From contig OZ220491.1 in assembly GCA_965116195.1 (NCBI GenBank), forward strand, positions 1 through 64,000: 64,000 nt of DNA, in the 5' to 3' direction. The notes under the pieces were generated by a model. The model saw only the letters and a program-made list of their open reading frames with translations, made no database searches and was not told the origin of the DNA. Numbering within the stretch: the stretch's first letter is position 1; the number at the start of each line of letters is the position of its first letter. Origin of the DNA: Aldehydirespirator sp965116195 (lineage in GTDB: Bacteria > Actinomycetota > Acidimicrobiia > Acidimicrobiales > Aldehydirespiratoraceae). A program made the position numbers and the translations under genes. Positions 57,001-63,988 of this stretch are shown piece after piece.

Positions 57001-57305
57001 AGTTACCCTTCAGATTGCCTGATGGTGAATACTTCTTTGTATCTATCTGTTTTTTGGAAGAACTCGCGAAGGTCAAGTCTTATCGGCCGAACTTTCTAGC
57101 CCTATGTCCGAATCATGCTGCCATGTTTCAAAATGCTGAAAATCCATCAGTAGATCAGATGATGAGCAGGTTTCTGAGCATGGAGGATTGTACTTTCGAG
57201 ATAACACTGGCAAGTCAGCCGTTGGAGTTGTACTTCATCAAGACCCATATCCAGGATTTGAGGGCTGTAATCGAGGATTACGAAGAACTTGAGCAACCAG
57301 AGTAG
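54030..57305 (+). CDS. Giant sacsin-like GHKL ATPase with C-terminal CxxC/CxxH domain
   Basis: 1,091 residues from ATG 54030, behind GGGGGAT. The N-terminal domain has the sacsin/Hsp90-type ATP site: LVYELLQNAEDAGASYACFR (E..N box), EHDGRPFTRQDVDSITTYG, and ETIGQFGLGFKAVYVYTDTP (glycine lid). Residues about 250-840 show no recognisable domain. The C-terminal ~240 residues (from 56577) include MRERLSGSGMPGAYDMSDEE and a four-ligand site C985-x2-C988 / C1026-x2-H1029 (MICQLCQDELPF ... LALCPNHAAMF), resembling an HNH-type zinc fold but without the usual catalytic HH. A diverged copy of this domain is fused to S2 downstream. Clearly AT-rich relative to the housekeeping genes; likely acquired together with the helicase. 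Confidence 0.8.
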   Translation: MTVHDTDDILDDQEWFERLRSRRLDFVRSAAENNVNLDVFSKGYPDTAHLVYELLQNAEDAGASYACFRVNRQGMKFEHDGRPFTRQDVDSITTYGDSTKDVSDETIGQFGLGFKAVYVYTDTPLIWSRTFNFNISDKFVPDMISADPTLGDRTIFWLPFDSPKTPPNRAYNEIKDRLKTLSTITLLYLSHIRELRWSATDADDDTSFSECRLRRIVHPEAHRAHREVRRITNSNLTETSNFLCFTETAVMHQPKEIAIVFELQQRSNSRKQQSGDGKPEYATDLARRFKISPAERGNVAVYFSAVKEKSSLRFHIHAPFEPDAFRSSLKHTPENSSLLKQVASLAAQSLTKIRDLDLLDRNFLSALPNSHDDLPELYIPIRDAIIEEMKRESLTPKKYGGHAPASTLLQGEAKLKELLTSEDLNLLKDDDNISYDWAIDLGRDGAANQFLRNLEIERYGMDEFVETLRARCSDESRFDPVSHRYVTCPEPVILDWMDRKSIDWHRKLYALFCDHYDNQLTKLSRVYLVRCSDGEYRKGSDCYFELVDDDDDSKFPYADARIYTPDDTSDRDITLQAEHAHKFLKAIGVDKVKDEDRIRMILAKFYERSVEVPWDDHWAHVELFMKWFSDENRDPAIFDKRPIFVNSQNLLSDGKNIYINEPYYDTQLDMYYSVANHRSPLSERYLDYLQRSEKERCSVFIDFAKACGVIDRLEVEQTRCIYNPQWSYLVSAPGKRTGYSRDQDYVVRGLDRVLEEPTVEVVRLVWNMLMENASKPQVLEASYRNNASSGEHVAASQLVHHLKDAAWVPQTDETTKDGIRFVRAAEALSERLPSGFPYDPGWDWLNAIDFGWQSEAQRAQRSEMRERLSGSGMPGAYDMSDEEVERYLKFRQFPPEEQDRLLRIAEAESGSRRDNGERPDFDMPTSEPGDPDLRARRVRNEAHESPTRSSEMRERSVDLEYEECRKLAREDLRRWYTNDDDIMICQLCQDELPFRLPDGEYFFVSICFLEELAKVKSYRPNFLALCPNHAAMFQNAENPSVDQMMSRFLSMEDCTFEITLASQPLELYFIKTHIQDLRAVIEDYEELEQPE

Positions 57306-57640
57306 AATGTCAGCGGTGCGTATCAACAGCCAGCTTTGGCGGGTGTCTACGATGGTGATGTCTGAGATCCACACCCGGTTCGGGACTCCGGGCGCGAAGT
57401 CTCGGTGCCGCAAATTCGGTGGACCGGTGGTGGTTGTGGGTGTTGGTGTCGTGGTGCGTTTGCGTCGCCTGTTGGTTATCCCGGTGATCTGGTGAAGTTT
57501 CATAAACCGTTCCACGAGTTTGTGTTTCACCCGGTGGCCTTGAGCGCGTAGCTCAGCAGTCACACGAGGCGATCCGTAGGGCCTGTTGGAGCCAGCATAA
57601 ACACGACGAATCTCGGTCACCAGTCGGGCTTCGGTCTGCT
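57306..57640 (-). pseudogene. IS3-family transposase (OrfB) fragment
   Basis: On the minus strand, TEIRRVYAGSNRPYGSPRVT, HKLVERFMKLHQITGITNRR and GVPNRVWISDITIVDTRQSW are the HTH and first integrase-core strand of IS3-type OrfB. The frame then runs into the antisense of the sacsin-like gene, so the remaining DDE core (second D, E) is missing. The fragment abuts the sacsin-like stop codon. Confidence 0.85.
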
Positions 57641-57942
57641 GTTTGGCTGTCGATGCGCCGTGATGTCTGCGTTAGTCGTGAAATGGCTCTTCGCGTTGAA
57701 GTTGGGAGGGGGGTGTTTGGGGGTGTCCACTTTTTGGGTGGGGGCCTCGCTGATTCTTGTGATTGTCGGTGAGCCTCCGCATAAATGTGGGGTGGGGGGT
57801 GGTTGAGGGTTGAGGGTCTTGTGTGAGGGTCGAGGCCCTGCTTAGGTGTCGGTGTCTCCAATAATCAACCCAAAGGAAGGAAGGGCTGGTCGAGGCCCTG
57901 CTTAGGTGTCGGTGTCATATTCGGACGGTCTAAGGAGGGCCT
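57641..57942 (+). other. Gap with ISL3-type end and duplicated block
   Basis: No gene seen. GGCTCTTCGCGTTGAAGTTG at 57685 looks like an ISL3-family terminal repeat. GGTCGAGGCCCTGCTTAGGT occurs at 57829 and 57888 (59 bp apart), each followed by GTCGGTGTC. Confidence 0.55.
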
Positions 57943-58544
57943 CGATGGTGAATACGCAGCCGCTTTCCGCAAGCCGCATGAACACCACAAACCATCAAAA
58001 CAACCTGTCCACAAAACCGGGGGAGGTCCAGTACGAACACGTGCTCGTCAGGTTTCATGTCATCAGATGGTTCAGCACCGGTCTCACGCAACTACGCAGC
58101 GACGTGCAACGCCGCGAACCACCAGGCACCAACCCCGTTTCGACCGCGAGGTGTTCCAAGCACGCTTCTTGCTGCTACGACGCAGAGACACCCCTCACCC
58201 AAGCCGACCGCGACCGGCTTGATCTGCGCTTTGCTGCCCACCCCAGACTCAAAGCTGGCTGGCGAGCCCTCCAAGAACTACACGGCCTCTACCAAGCCGA
58301 AGAACACAAGAGCGCGCTCGCAGCGTTGGACCGGTTCTGTGACCTCTACCAAACCGGCGAACTACCCGAATTCCATTCTATCGTTGACACCATCATCAGC
58401 TGGTCCGAAGAAATCCTCGCCTGGCACCACACCGCACGGCCAAGCAGCGGCCGCATCGAAGGCACCAACAACCTACTCCAAGTCCTACGACCACCGCCCA
58501 CGGCTTCACCAACCCCACCAACTACCAAACCAGAGCACCACTGA
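57943..58544 (+). pseudogene. ISL3-family transposase, frameshifted C-terminal part
   Basis: Pieces of a DDE_Tnp_ISL3 transposase fall in three frames: LVRFHVIRWFSTGLTQLRSD (about 58045), VFQARFLLLRRRDTP (58147) in another frame, then LDLRFAAHPRLKAGWRALQE, FCDLYQTGELPEFHSIVDTI and RPSSGRIEGTNNLLQVL, and finally TAHGFTNPTNYQTRAPLIT after a further shift near 58490. The gene is broken by at least three frameshifts and its N-terminal part is missing. It ends about 60 bases before rpsB. Confidence 0.88.
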
Positions 58545-58606
58545 TAACATGACCCAACCAACACCAACAACCCCAAAACCCACGTTTACGCGGAGGGCCG
58601 ACCATA

Positions 58607-60454
58607 ATGGCTGTTGTCACCATGAAGCAATTGCTGGAGGCCGGGGTTCAGTTCGGTCACCAGACCCGTCGTTGGAACCCGAAGATGAGGCGTTTCATTC
58701 ATGGTGACAGGGCTGGTATTCATATTGTTGATCTTCGTCAGACTCTCGCTCATCTTGAACAGGCCTATGTGTTTGTGCGTGATCTGGTTGCCGGCGGTAG
58801 TTCGGTGTTGTTCATCGGCACCAAGAAGCAGGCTCAGGACTCGGTGCAGTCGTTTGCGGAGCGTTGCAACATGCCCTATGTCAATCAGCGATGGCAGGGC
58901 GGGATGCTCACCAATTTCAACACGATTGCCAAACGCATCGCCAAGATGAAGGAATATCAGCGCATGCGCGAGTCGGGTGAGTTTGAGGCCATGCCCAAAA
59001 AGGAGGCCCTGTTGTTGCAGCGGGAGTTGTTCAAGCTGGAACGCAACCTCGGGGGGATCCGAGACATGACCGAGTTACCTGGTGCTGTGTTCATTCTGGA
59101 CACCAAAAAGGAGCACATCGCGGTGACCGAGGCGCGCAAGCTCGCTCTTCCGATCGTGGCTGTTGTGGACACCAACTGTGATCCTGATCTTGTGGATTAT
59201 GCGATCCCCGGGAATGACGACGCGATCCGTTCTGGTCAGTTGATGGCCCGGGTGATCTCTGATGCGGTGCAGGAGGGCCGGTTCATCTACTCAAAACGTC
59301 ACGCAGAGGGACCGGTTCGAGACGCGATCCTGGAGGCAGAAGCGGCTCAGGAGCAGCAGCGGGCCAGAGCCGAGGCTGCCGCTGCTGCCGTTGAACGAGA
59401 AGCTCGTGTCGCCGCCGCAAAGGCCGCTGCCCAAGCCGTGGCGGCACACCCGACAGCCGAGCCTGGCGAGTCAACAGAGGAGCACTCAGAAACTGAGTCA
59501 ATAGAGGAGCACTCGGAAACTCCGGAGGCTTCAGAGGGTTCAGGTACTTCAGGGACTGCGGAAACCTCGGAGACTCGAGGGACTGCGGAAACCTCGGAAA
59601 CCCCAGAGAGTTCGGAAACCTCGGGTACTTCAGACGCTTCGGAAATCTCGGAGCCTTCAGAAGGTTCAGCGGCTACCGAGACTCCCGAGAGATCAGGTTT
59701 TGGCAGCGAATCTGAAGCACAACAGTTGCAACGAAGTGATATGCGGGAGAAGCTCCGGGGAACTGGTATGGTCGAAGTGGATAGTATGAGCGATGAAGAG
59801 ATTGATTGTCATGTCGAATTCTCGCAACTAACGTCCGAGCAACAACACGAGCTTCTTCGCAGGGCCAGATTTGACATGGGCTCTATTTCGCACACTGAAG
59901 AACGTTCAGACTTTTATTTGCCGACGAGGGAGCCTAGTGACCCGGACCGGAGGGCGAGGAGGGTGAAGAAGGAAGCGCGCGAGGCACCCGTTAGAGAAAA
60001 TGAAAAGCGTGAGCGTTCTGTTGACAGCAAATATGAGGAATGCAGGAAGGATGCGCGGACCGATCTCCGAGAATGGTATACGAACGGTGATGGTATAATG
60101 ATATGTCAGTTATGTCAGGATATGCTGCCGTTTAGATTGCGTGATGGTACATGGTACTTCGAGGCTATTCAGTTTTTGGAAGTACTAATGGAACACAGGT
60201 CTTATCGTCCGAACTTTCTAGCTCTCTGTCCCAATCATGCTGCCATGTTTCAAAATGCCGAAATTGCATCAGCGGATCAACTGATGGATCGGTTTCTGGA
60301 TATGGACGATTGTACTTTAGAGATAGCACTAGCAGGTCAGCCGTTGGAGTTATACTTCGTCAAGACCCACATCTTGGACTTGAGGGCCGCAATTGAGGTG
60401 CATGAAGAACGTCAGGAAAAAACCATGTCAGAAAGTGTGTGTGATGGAATATGA
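58607..60454 (+). CDS. rpsB: Ribosomal protein S2 fused to a CxxC/CxxH domain shared with the sacsin-like ATPase
   Basis: 615 residues from ATG 58607, against about 260-300 for actinobacterial S2. Residues 1-225 are an intact S2: MKQLLEAGVQFGHQTRRWNP, IHIVDLRQTLAHLEQAYVFV, PYVNQRWQGGMLTNFNTIAK, LERNLGGIRDMTELPGAVFI, VVDTNCDPDLVDYAIPGNDD and AIRSGQLMARVISDAV. Residues about 226-364 are an Ala/Glu then Ser/Thr/Glu-rich tail with internal repeats. From about residue 365 (FGSESEAQ) to the end the sequence follows the sacsin-like protein's C-terminus, including MREKLRGTGM, DSMSDEEID, and C500-x2-C503 / C541-x2-H544. That part is AT-rich like the island. The fusion is in frame with no stop at the expected S2 end. 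No tsf follows. Confidence 0.9.
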   Translation: MAVVTMKQLLEAGVQFGHQTRRWNPKMRRFIHGDRAGIHIVDLRQTLAHLEQAYVFVRDLVAGGSSVLFIGTKKQAQDSVQSFAERCNMPYVNQRWQGGMLTNFNTIAKRIAKMKEYQRMRESGEFEAMPKKEALLLQRELFKLERNLGGIRDMTELPGAVFILDTKKEHIAVTEARKLALPIVAVVDTNCDPDLVDYAIPGNDDAIRSGQLMARVISDAVQEGRFIYSKRHAEGPVRDAILEAEAAQEQQRARAEAAAAAVEREARVAAAKAAAQAVAAHPTAEPGESTEEHSETESIEEHSETPEASEGSGTSGTAETSETRGTAETSETPESSETSGTSDASEISEPSEGSAATETPERSGFGSESEAQQLQRSDMREKLRGTGMVEVDSMSDEEIDCHVEFSQLTSEQQHELLRRARFDMGSISHTEERSDFYLPTREPSDPDRRARRVKKEAREAPVRENEKRERSVDSKYEECRKDARTDLREWYTNGDGIMICQLCQDMLPFRLRDGTWYFEAIQFLEVLMEHRSYRPNFLALCPNHAAMFQNAEIASADQLMDRFLDMDDCTLEIALAGQPLELYFVKTHILDLRAAIEVHEERQEKTMSESVCDGI

Positions 60455-60587
60455 AATCGCGCTTTCGGATAGTGACGCACGATCTTCGCACAGCGCAAAG
60501 ACGTTGATTCAAGTACTCTCAAGTCTTACGCGGATTGGACGTATCGACCGCGGTGCGGTCTGGGAGGTAGAGTTATGGCGTTACTAA
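60444..60587 (+). CDS. Small hypothetical protein overlapping the AAA-ATPase start
   Basis: A 47-residue frame from ATG 60444 (MEYEIALSDSDARSSHSAKT ... VEVELWRY-like end VWEVELWRY) begins inside the last codons of the S2 fusion and ends 13 bases into the AAA-ATPase gene. The length and the overlaps with both neighbours fit a coupled small gene. No family recognised; could be a chance frame. Confidence 0.4.
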   Translation: MEYEIALSDSDARSSHSAKTLIQVLSSLTRIGRIDRGAVWEVELWRY

Positions 60588-61941
60588 ACCTTAGGAGGGT
60601 AGGCGTAAGGAACTTTCGTTGCTTTGGTGATGAGGAACAGAGCGGGCGACTTGCCCCACTGACGCTACTCGTCGGGGACAACAGCACGGGCAAGACCTCC
60701 TTCCTAGCCATGATCCGAATCTTGTGGAATATGCTGTCTGAAGATGCGGTTGCTGATTTCAAGGAGGAGCCATACGATCTGGGTAGTTTTGATGAAATAG
60801 TGCATCATCGCGGCTTGAGCGATGCCTCCGCCGACAGTTTTGAAGCTGGCGTTATTTTAGGCTCAGATGAAGCTGATGAGTCGTATAATTTTATCGCAAC
60901 CTTCGGGCGCGGTACTACCGCACCCCGCTTTAAATTCAGCGCAGTGTGGGTGTTTGGTAGTGTCGGGGTAGAAGGGCATTACGTAGATGACGAACTTAGG
61001 GAGGTTCGTTTTCATACGGCTAGGGGATCTTGGAAACTCGCACCCGAGTTCATTTCGGCGCGATCTCATTCTTCACGCTTCACGAGTCAGTTCTTCTATT
61101 CAGAAGTCAGGAGCTTGCCTATGTATCGTCATCAGTCATCACTTTTCGGTGATGACGAGGAGAGATATGATCCGATCGATGGGTCACCTCCGATTAGCGC
61201 AGAGGACTTAGACGAAGTTGGGAGGATTCGACATTTTCGCTTCGGGCTTTCAGACTTTGAACCTTATGCGAGTGCTTCCGGTGCGTTCGAAGCCGCGTCG
61301 TACCTACGACCCAGCGCGCGTTTCGCATGATCCAGAGGGCGATTTCGTGCCCATGTTCCTTGCGGATATGGATTTGCGTGAGCCGGATGGTTGGAGTCGT
61401 TTGCAGTCGGCATTGGAGCACTTTGGACGCAACTCGGGTCTATTTCACCAAATACGTGTTAGACGGTTTGGAGATAGAGCTAGTGAGCCGTTTCAGTTGC
61501 AGATTAGTAAATCTGATGATGAGGAAGGCCCGTGGTATAATCTGATGGATGTGGGTTATGGCGTTAGTCAAGTGCTCCCGCTTACGACGGAACTATTGCG
61601 CGATGACGCGCCAGCTTTGGTCTTGTTGCAGCAGCCGGAAGTGCATCTTCATCCGAGTGCTCAAGCAGCGCTTGGCAGTTTATTCTGTAGCCTTGCACAG
61701 GAGAAGCAAATTGTTATTGAGACCCATAGTGATCATCTGATAGACCGAATCCGGATGGATGTGCGGGATAGAGTTGGAGCGATTATGCCGGAACACGTGT
61801 CTATCTTGTACTTTGAGAGAGATGAGTTGGATGTTAAGATACCACTCGATCAGGTTGGACGAGGAGGGTAACGTTTTGGATGCACCTAAAGGGTACCGTC
61901 GGTTCTTCAGAGATGAGACTCGACGGTCGCTGGGGTTTTGA
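60575..61941 (+). pseudogene. OLD/RecF-like AAA ATPase, two frameshifts
   Basis: Begins at ATG 60575 behind GGGAGG. The first part reads GVRNFRCFGDEEQSGRL and the Walker A LLVGDNSTGKTSFLAM. It stops at 61330, but a +1 shift near 61295 restores PRRTYDPARVSHDPEGDFVP, LMDVGYGVSQVLPLTTELL (signature region), ALVLLQQPEVHLHPSAQAAL (Walker B) and IVIETHSDHLIDRIRMD. A second shift near 61845 is needed to reach the family's usual end (RLDEEGNVLDAPKGYRRFFR ... LGF), stop 61939-61941. The whole gene would be about 455 residues, like AAA ATPases of the DUF3696/OLD group that guard phage-defence nucleases. Broken in this sequence, or affected by sequencing errors. Confidence 0.78.
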
Positions 61942-61943
61942 AA

Positions 61944-62406
61944 GTGTGTGCGATTGTAGATGCAAACGCGGCTTCAGAAGTGTTTGGGAAGCACCGATCT
62001 GGAGCGGGTAGTGGCTTTCTCGATTGGCTTGACAGGGGTGATGGAGTTCTTGTTGTAGGTGGCAAGTTGTACGAGGAGTTAGCCGAGTTGTCCCGGTTTC
62101 TGGATTGGGCCGCAGATGCGATCAAGGCGGGTGGACTGAAGCGTGTAAATGCTGAAGAGATGGCCGAACGCGAGCAGTCAATCGTGCAGAAAGGCGGGTG
62201 CTTGTCCAACGATTCGCATGTGCTGGGCCTTGGCTCAGGTAAGCGGTGCTCGCCTGTTGTACACGAATGATCGTGCGCTGCAGTCAGACTTCAAGAACGG
62301 CTCGGTGGTTGACAATCCGCGTGGCAAGGTGTACTCCACACTCAGAAACAAGGACTTCACCAGTGACAAGAGAAGACTACTGCAACGAACAAAATGTGTG
62401 GTTTAG
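61944..62406 (+). pseudogene. PIN-like nuclease partner, one frameshift
   Basis: GTG 61944 overlaps the ATPase end region. It reads VCAIVDANAASEVFGKH with the first acidic residue, then VVGGKLYEELAELSRFL (Glu), and SNDSHVLGLA (Asp). A frameshift near 62235 is needed before GARLLYTNDRALQSDFKN (last Asp), ending at 62404-62406. The D-E-D-D order fits a PIN-domain RNase of about 150 residues. Adjacent and co-oriented with the AAA ATPase, so the pair looks like a two-gene defence or toxin unit that is decaying. The identification is by motif only. Confidence 0.62.
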
Positions 62407-62952
62407 GTCACATGGCTTCGCTGGGCCGAGGTGTTGTAGGGTTAGTCGGTGGTGATGTCGGGCGGTGTCGGTAGGTCGGTTTTTGAGTTGGACGAAGGCC
62501 ATGCGGAGTTGGGTGAGGCTGTCGCGCAGGGTTGTTTCCGGTTCGCCCAGTTTGCCTTTCATGCCGTCCAGCAGTGCCCCCAGCGCGTCAATCGCTATGG
62601 CAGCCTCGGTGAAGTTGGGTGTCTGGTCGGACAGATGCAGGGCGGCGAGTTCGTACAGGCCCAAGGCGTGGTTGGCTACAACCGCTGCGGCTGGGGTCTC
62701 CTTGAGGCGTTGGCGTGCCTCGGCGAGTTCGCGGATGTACTGCTCGGCCTGCGCGCGCTCCTCTGGCGACAAGTCGTCCAGATCAAGCTCTCCAGGCTCG
62801 CCGACCGTCCCGGCGGCGGGAGCGAAAGCGTCCCCGTCATCAACCGAAGCCGTGGGTGAACCAGCAGCTGAGCGGGCAGCGTCGGCTGACTCCGCAGCGG
62901 ATGGCCGGTCGTCGATGGGAACCTCGCCTCTGGGTGTCCACAAGGTGCTCAT
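62377..62952 (-). CDS. Conserved actinobacterial hypothetical protein next to infC
   Basis: 191 residues from ATG 62952 (MSTLWTPRGEVPIDD). A Ser/Ala/Asp-rich first half is followed by DLDDLSPEERAQAEQYIREL, AEARQRLKETPAAAVVANHA, LGLYELAALHLSDQTP and AIAIDALGALLDGMKGKLGE, all helical. Related proteins sit opposite infC in Acidimicrobiia; function unknown. The last ~25 residues (RHHHRLTLQHLGPAKPCDLN) overlap the end of the PIN-like gene on the other strand and may be a later extension at the island border. Confidence 0.75.
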   Translation of the reverse strand: MSTLWTPRGEVPIDDRPSAAESADAARSAAGSPTASVDDGDAFAPAAGTVGEPGELDLDDLSPEERAQAEQYIRELAEARQRLKETPAAAVVANHALGLYELAALHLSDQTPNFTEAAIAIDALGALLDGMKGKLGEPETTLRDSLTQLRMAFVQLKNRPTDTARHHHRLTLQHLGPAKPCDLNHTFCSLQ

Positions 62953-63137
62953 GGCGGATACCTCGCAGTTCGTGAGAGCCTGTGAAAGTTGCGACCAATA
63001 CAGATTCCGTGGCCGCACGGTTAACCATCTGCTACCCTACCGGCGTCCATCCCAGTGGAGCGCGTCCGCCATGCCGGTCATGGTCGGGTAGCTCCGCCCG
63101 AACTAGGAGGTTCAGTGGTAACGAGGAGTGAGAGCCA
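62953..63137 (+). promoter_or_regulatory. infC leader region
   Basis: A 185-base leader between the divergent hypothetical gene and infC. GGTAGCAG-like words on both strands and TACCCTACCGG (63034) could include a -10, but no clear promoter is assigned. A GAGGAG ribosome binding site lies at 63123-63128. Long infC leaders commonly carry autoregulatory RNA structure in other bacteria; none was demonstrated here. Confidence 0.4.
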
Positions 63138-63710
63138 ATAGCTCCGCCCAGCGAAGAGCCGAAGATCAACGACCAGATCGACGCCCTGGAGGTACGTCTG
63201 GTAGCTGAGAACGGCCAACAGATCGGGATCAGATCCCTCCACGAGGCACTCAACCTGGCCCAATCCGCAGGTCGGGACCTGGTGGAGGTCGCTGATCAGG
63301 CAAGTCCACCCGTGTGTCGCATCATGGACTACGGCAAGTTCAAGTACGAAGCGGCGCAACGAGCCAAAGAATCGCGGCGCAAGTCAACCAACGTCATGGT
63401 CAAGGAGATGAAATACCGGCCCAAAATCGGGCGAGGAGACTTCGACACCAAGACACGCATGGTCGAGAAGTTCCTGAATGAGGGCAACAAAGTCAAGGTG
63501 ACGATCATGTTTCGTGGCCGTGAGGTACAGCATCCGGAACTGGGCCGGAAGATCCTTGATGATGTGGCAGCGTCCGTTGAGCACATCGCCAAGATTGAGT
63601 TCCAGCCCCGACATGACGGCCGTAACATGGTCATGGTGCTCGCACCTGACAAGCAGGCTCAGGCTCGTCAGCGTCGTAAACTCGAAGCTGAGGCGGCGGC
63701 TCAAACCTGA
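63138..63710 (+). CDS. infC: Translation initiation factor IF-3 with AUA start codon
   Basis: 190 residues. In the IF-3 frame the only codon after the TGA at 63129-63131 that can start the full N-terminus is ATA 63138, nine bases after the GAGGAG ribosome binding site; the next ATG/GTG/CTG starts would delete the conserved N-terminal domain. It reads PPSEEPKINDQIDALEVRLV, IGIRSLHEALNLAQSAGRDL, ASPPVCRIMDYGKFKYEAAQ, VKEMKYRPKIGRGDFDTKTR, VKVTIMFRGREVQHPELGRK and DGRNMVMVLAP. IF-3 rejects non-AUG starts, and rare start codons in infC form its known feedback control. rpmI follows. Confidence 0.93.
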   Translation: MAPPSEEPKINDQIDALEVRLVAENGQQIGIRSLHEALNLAQSAGRDLVEVADQASPPVCRIMDYGKFKYEAAQRAKESRRKSTNVMVKEMKYRPKIGRGDFDTKTRMVEKFLNEGNKVKVTIMFRGREVQHPELGRKILDDVAASVEHIAKIEFQPRHDGRNMVMVLAPDKQAQARQRRKLEAEAAAQT

Positions 63711-63808
63711 ACCTGCAAGGCACCGCCCGCCACCCCGATGCCACGACAGTCCCTAGTCCCTAGTCCCTGTCCCTGAAGCAGAATCCCTACCCAGAAGAAG
63801 GGCCGACC

Positions 63809-63988
63809 ATGCCCAAGATGAAAACCCACCGTGGCGCAGCCAAGCGGTTCCGGCGTACCGGAACCGGCAAGTTGCGCCGCCGCCGAGCCAACAAGAACCA
63901 CATTCTTGAGAAGAAGGCACCGAAGCGCAAGCGTCAACTGCGAGCACTCACCGAGGTGTCGCCCTCAGATGCCTCCGGCTCTGCGTGA
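63809..63988 (+). CDS. rpmI: 50S ribosomal protein L35
   Basis: 59 residues from ATG 63809: MPKMKTHRGAAKRFRRTGTG, then KLRRRRANKNHILEKKAPKR and KRQLRALTEVS. L35 is a small basic protein of the large subunit. The gene lies in the normal infC-rpmI-rplT order; rplT would begin just beyond the window. The last residues (SPSDASGSA) differ from the usual KxxKxLLP end. Close behind, 63989-64000 holds nothing. Confidence 0.95.
   Translation: MPKMKTHRGAAKRFRRTGTGKLRRRRANKNHILEKKAPKRKRQLRALTEVSPSDASGSA

Noticed and set aside
62449..63091. Plus-strand frames opposite the conserved hypothetical gene
   Set aside because: The minus-strand frame has the helical, charged pattern of a real family; the plus-strand ones are low-complexity shadows.
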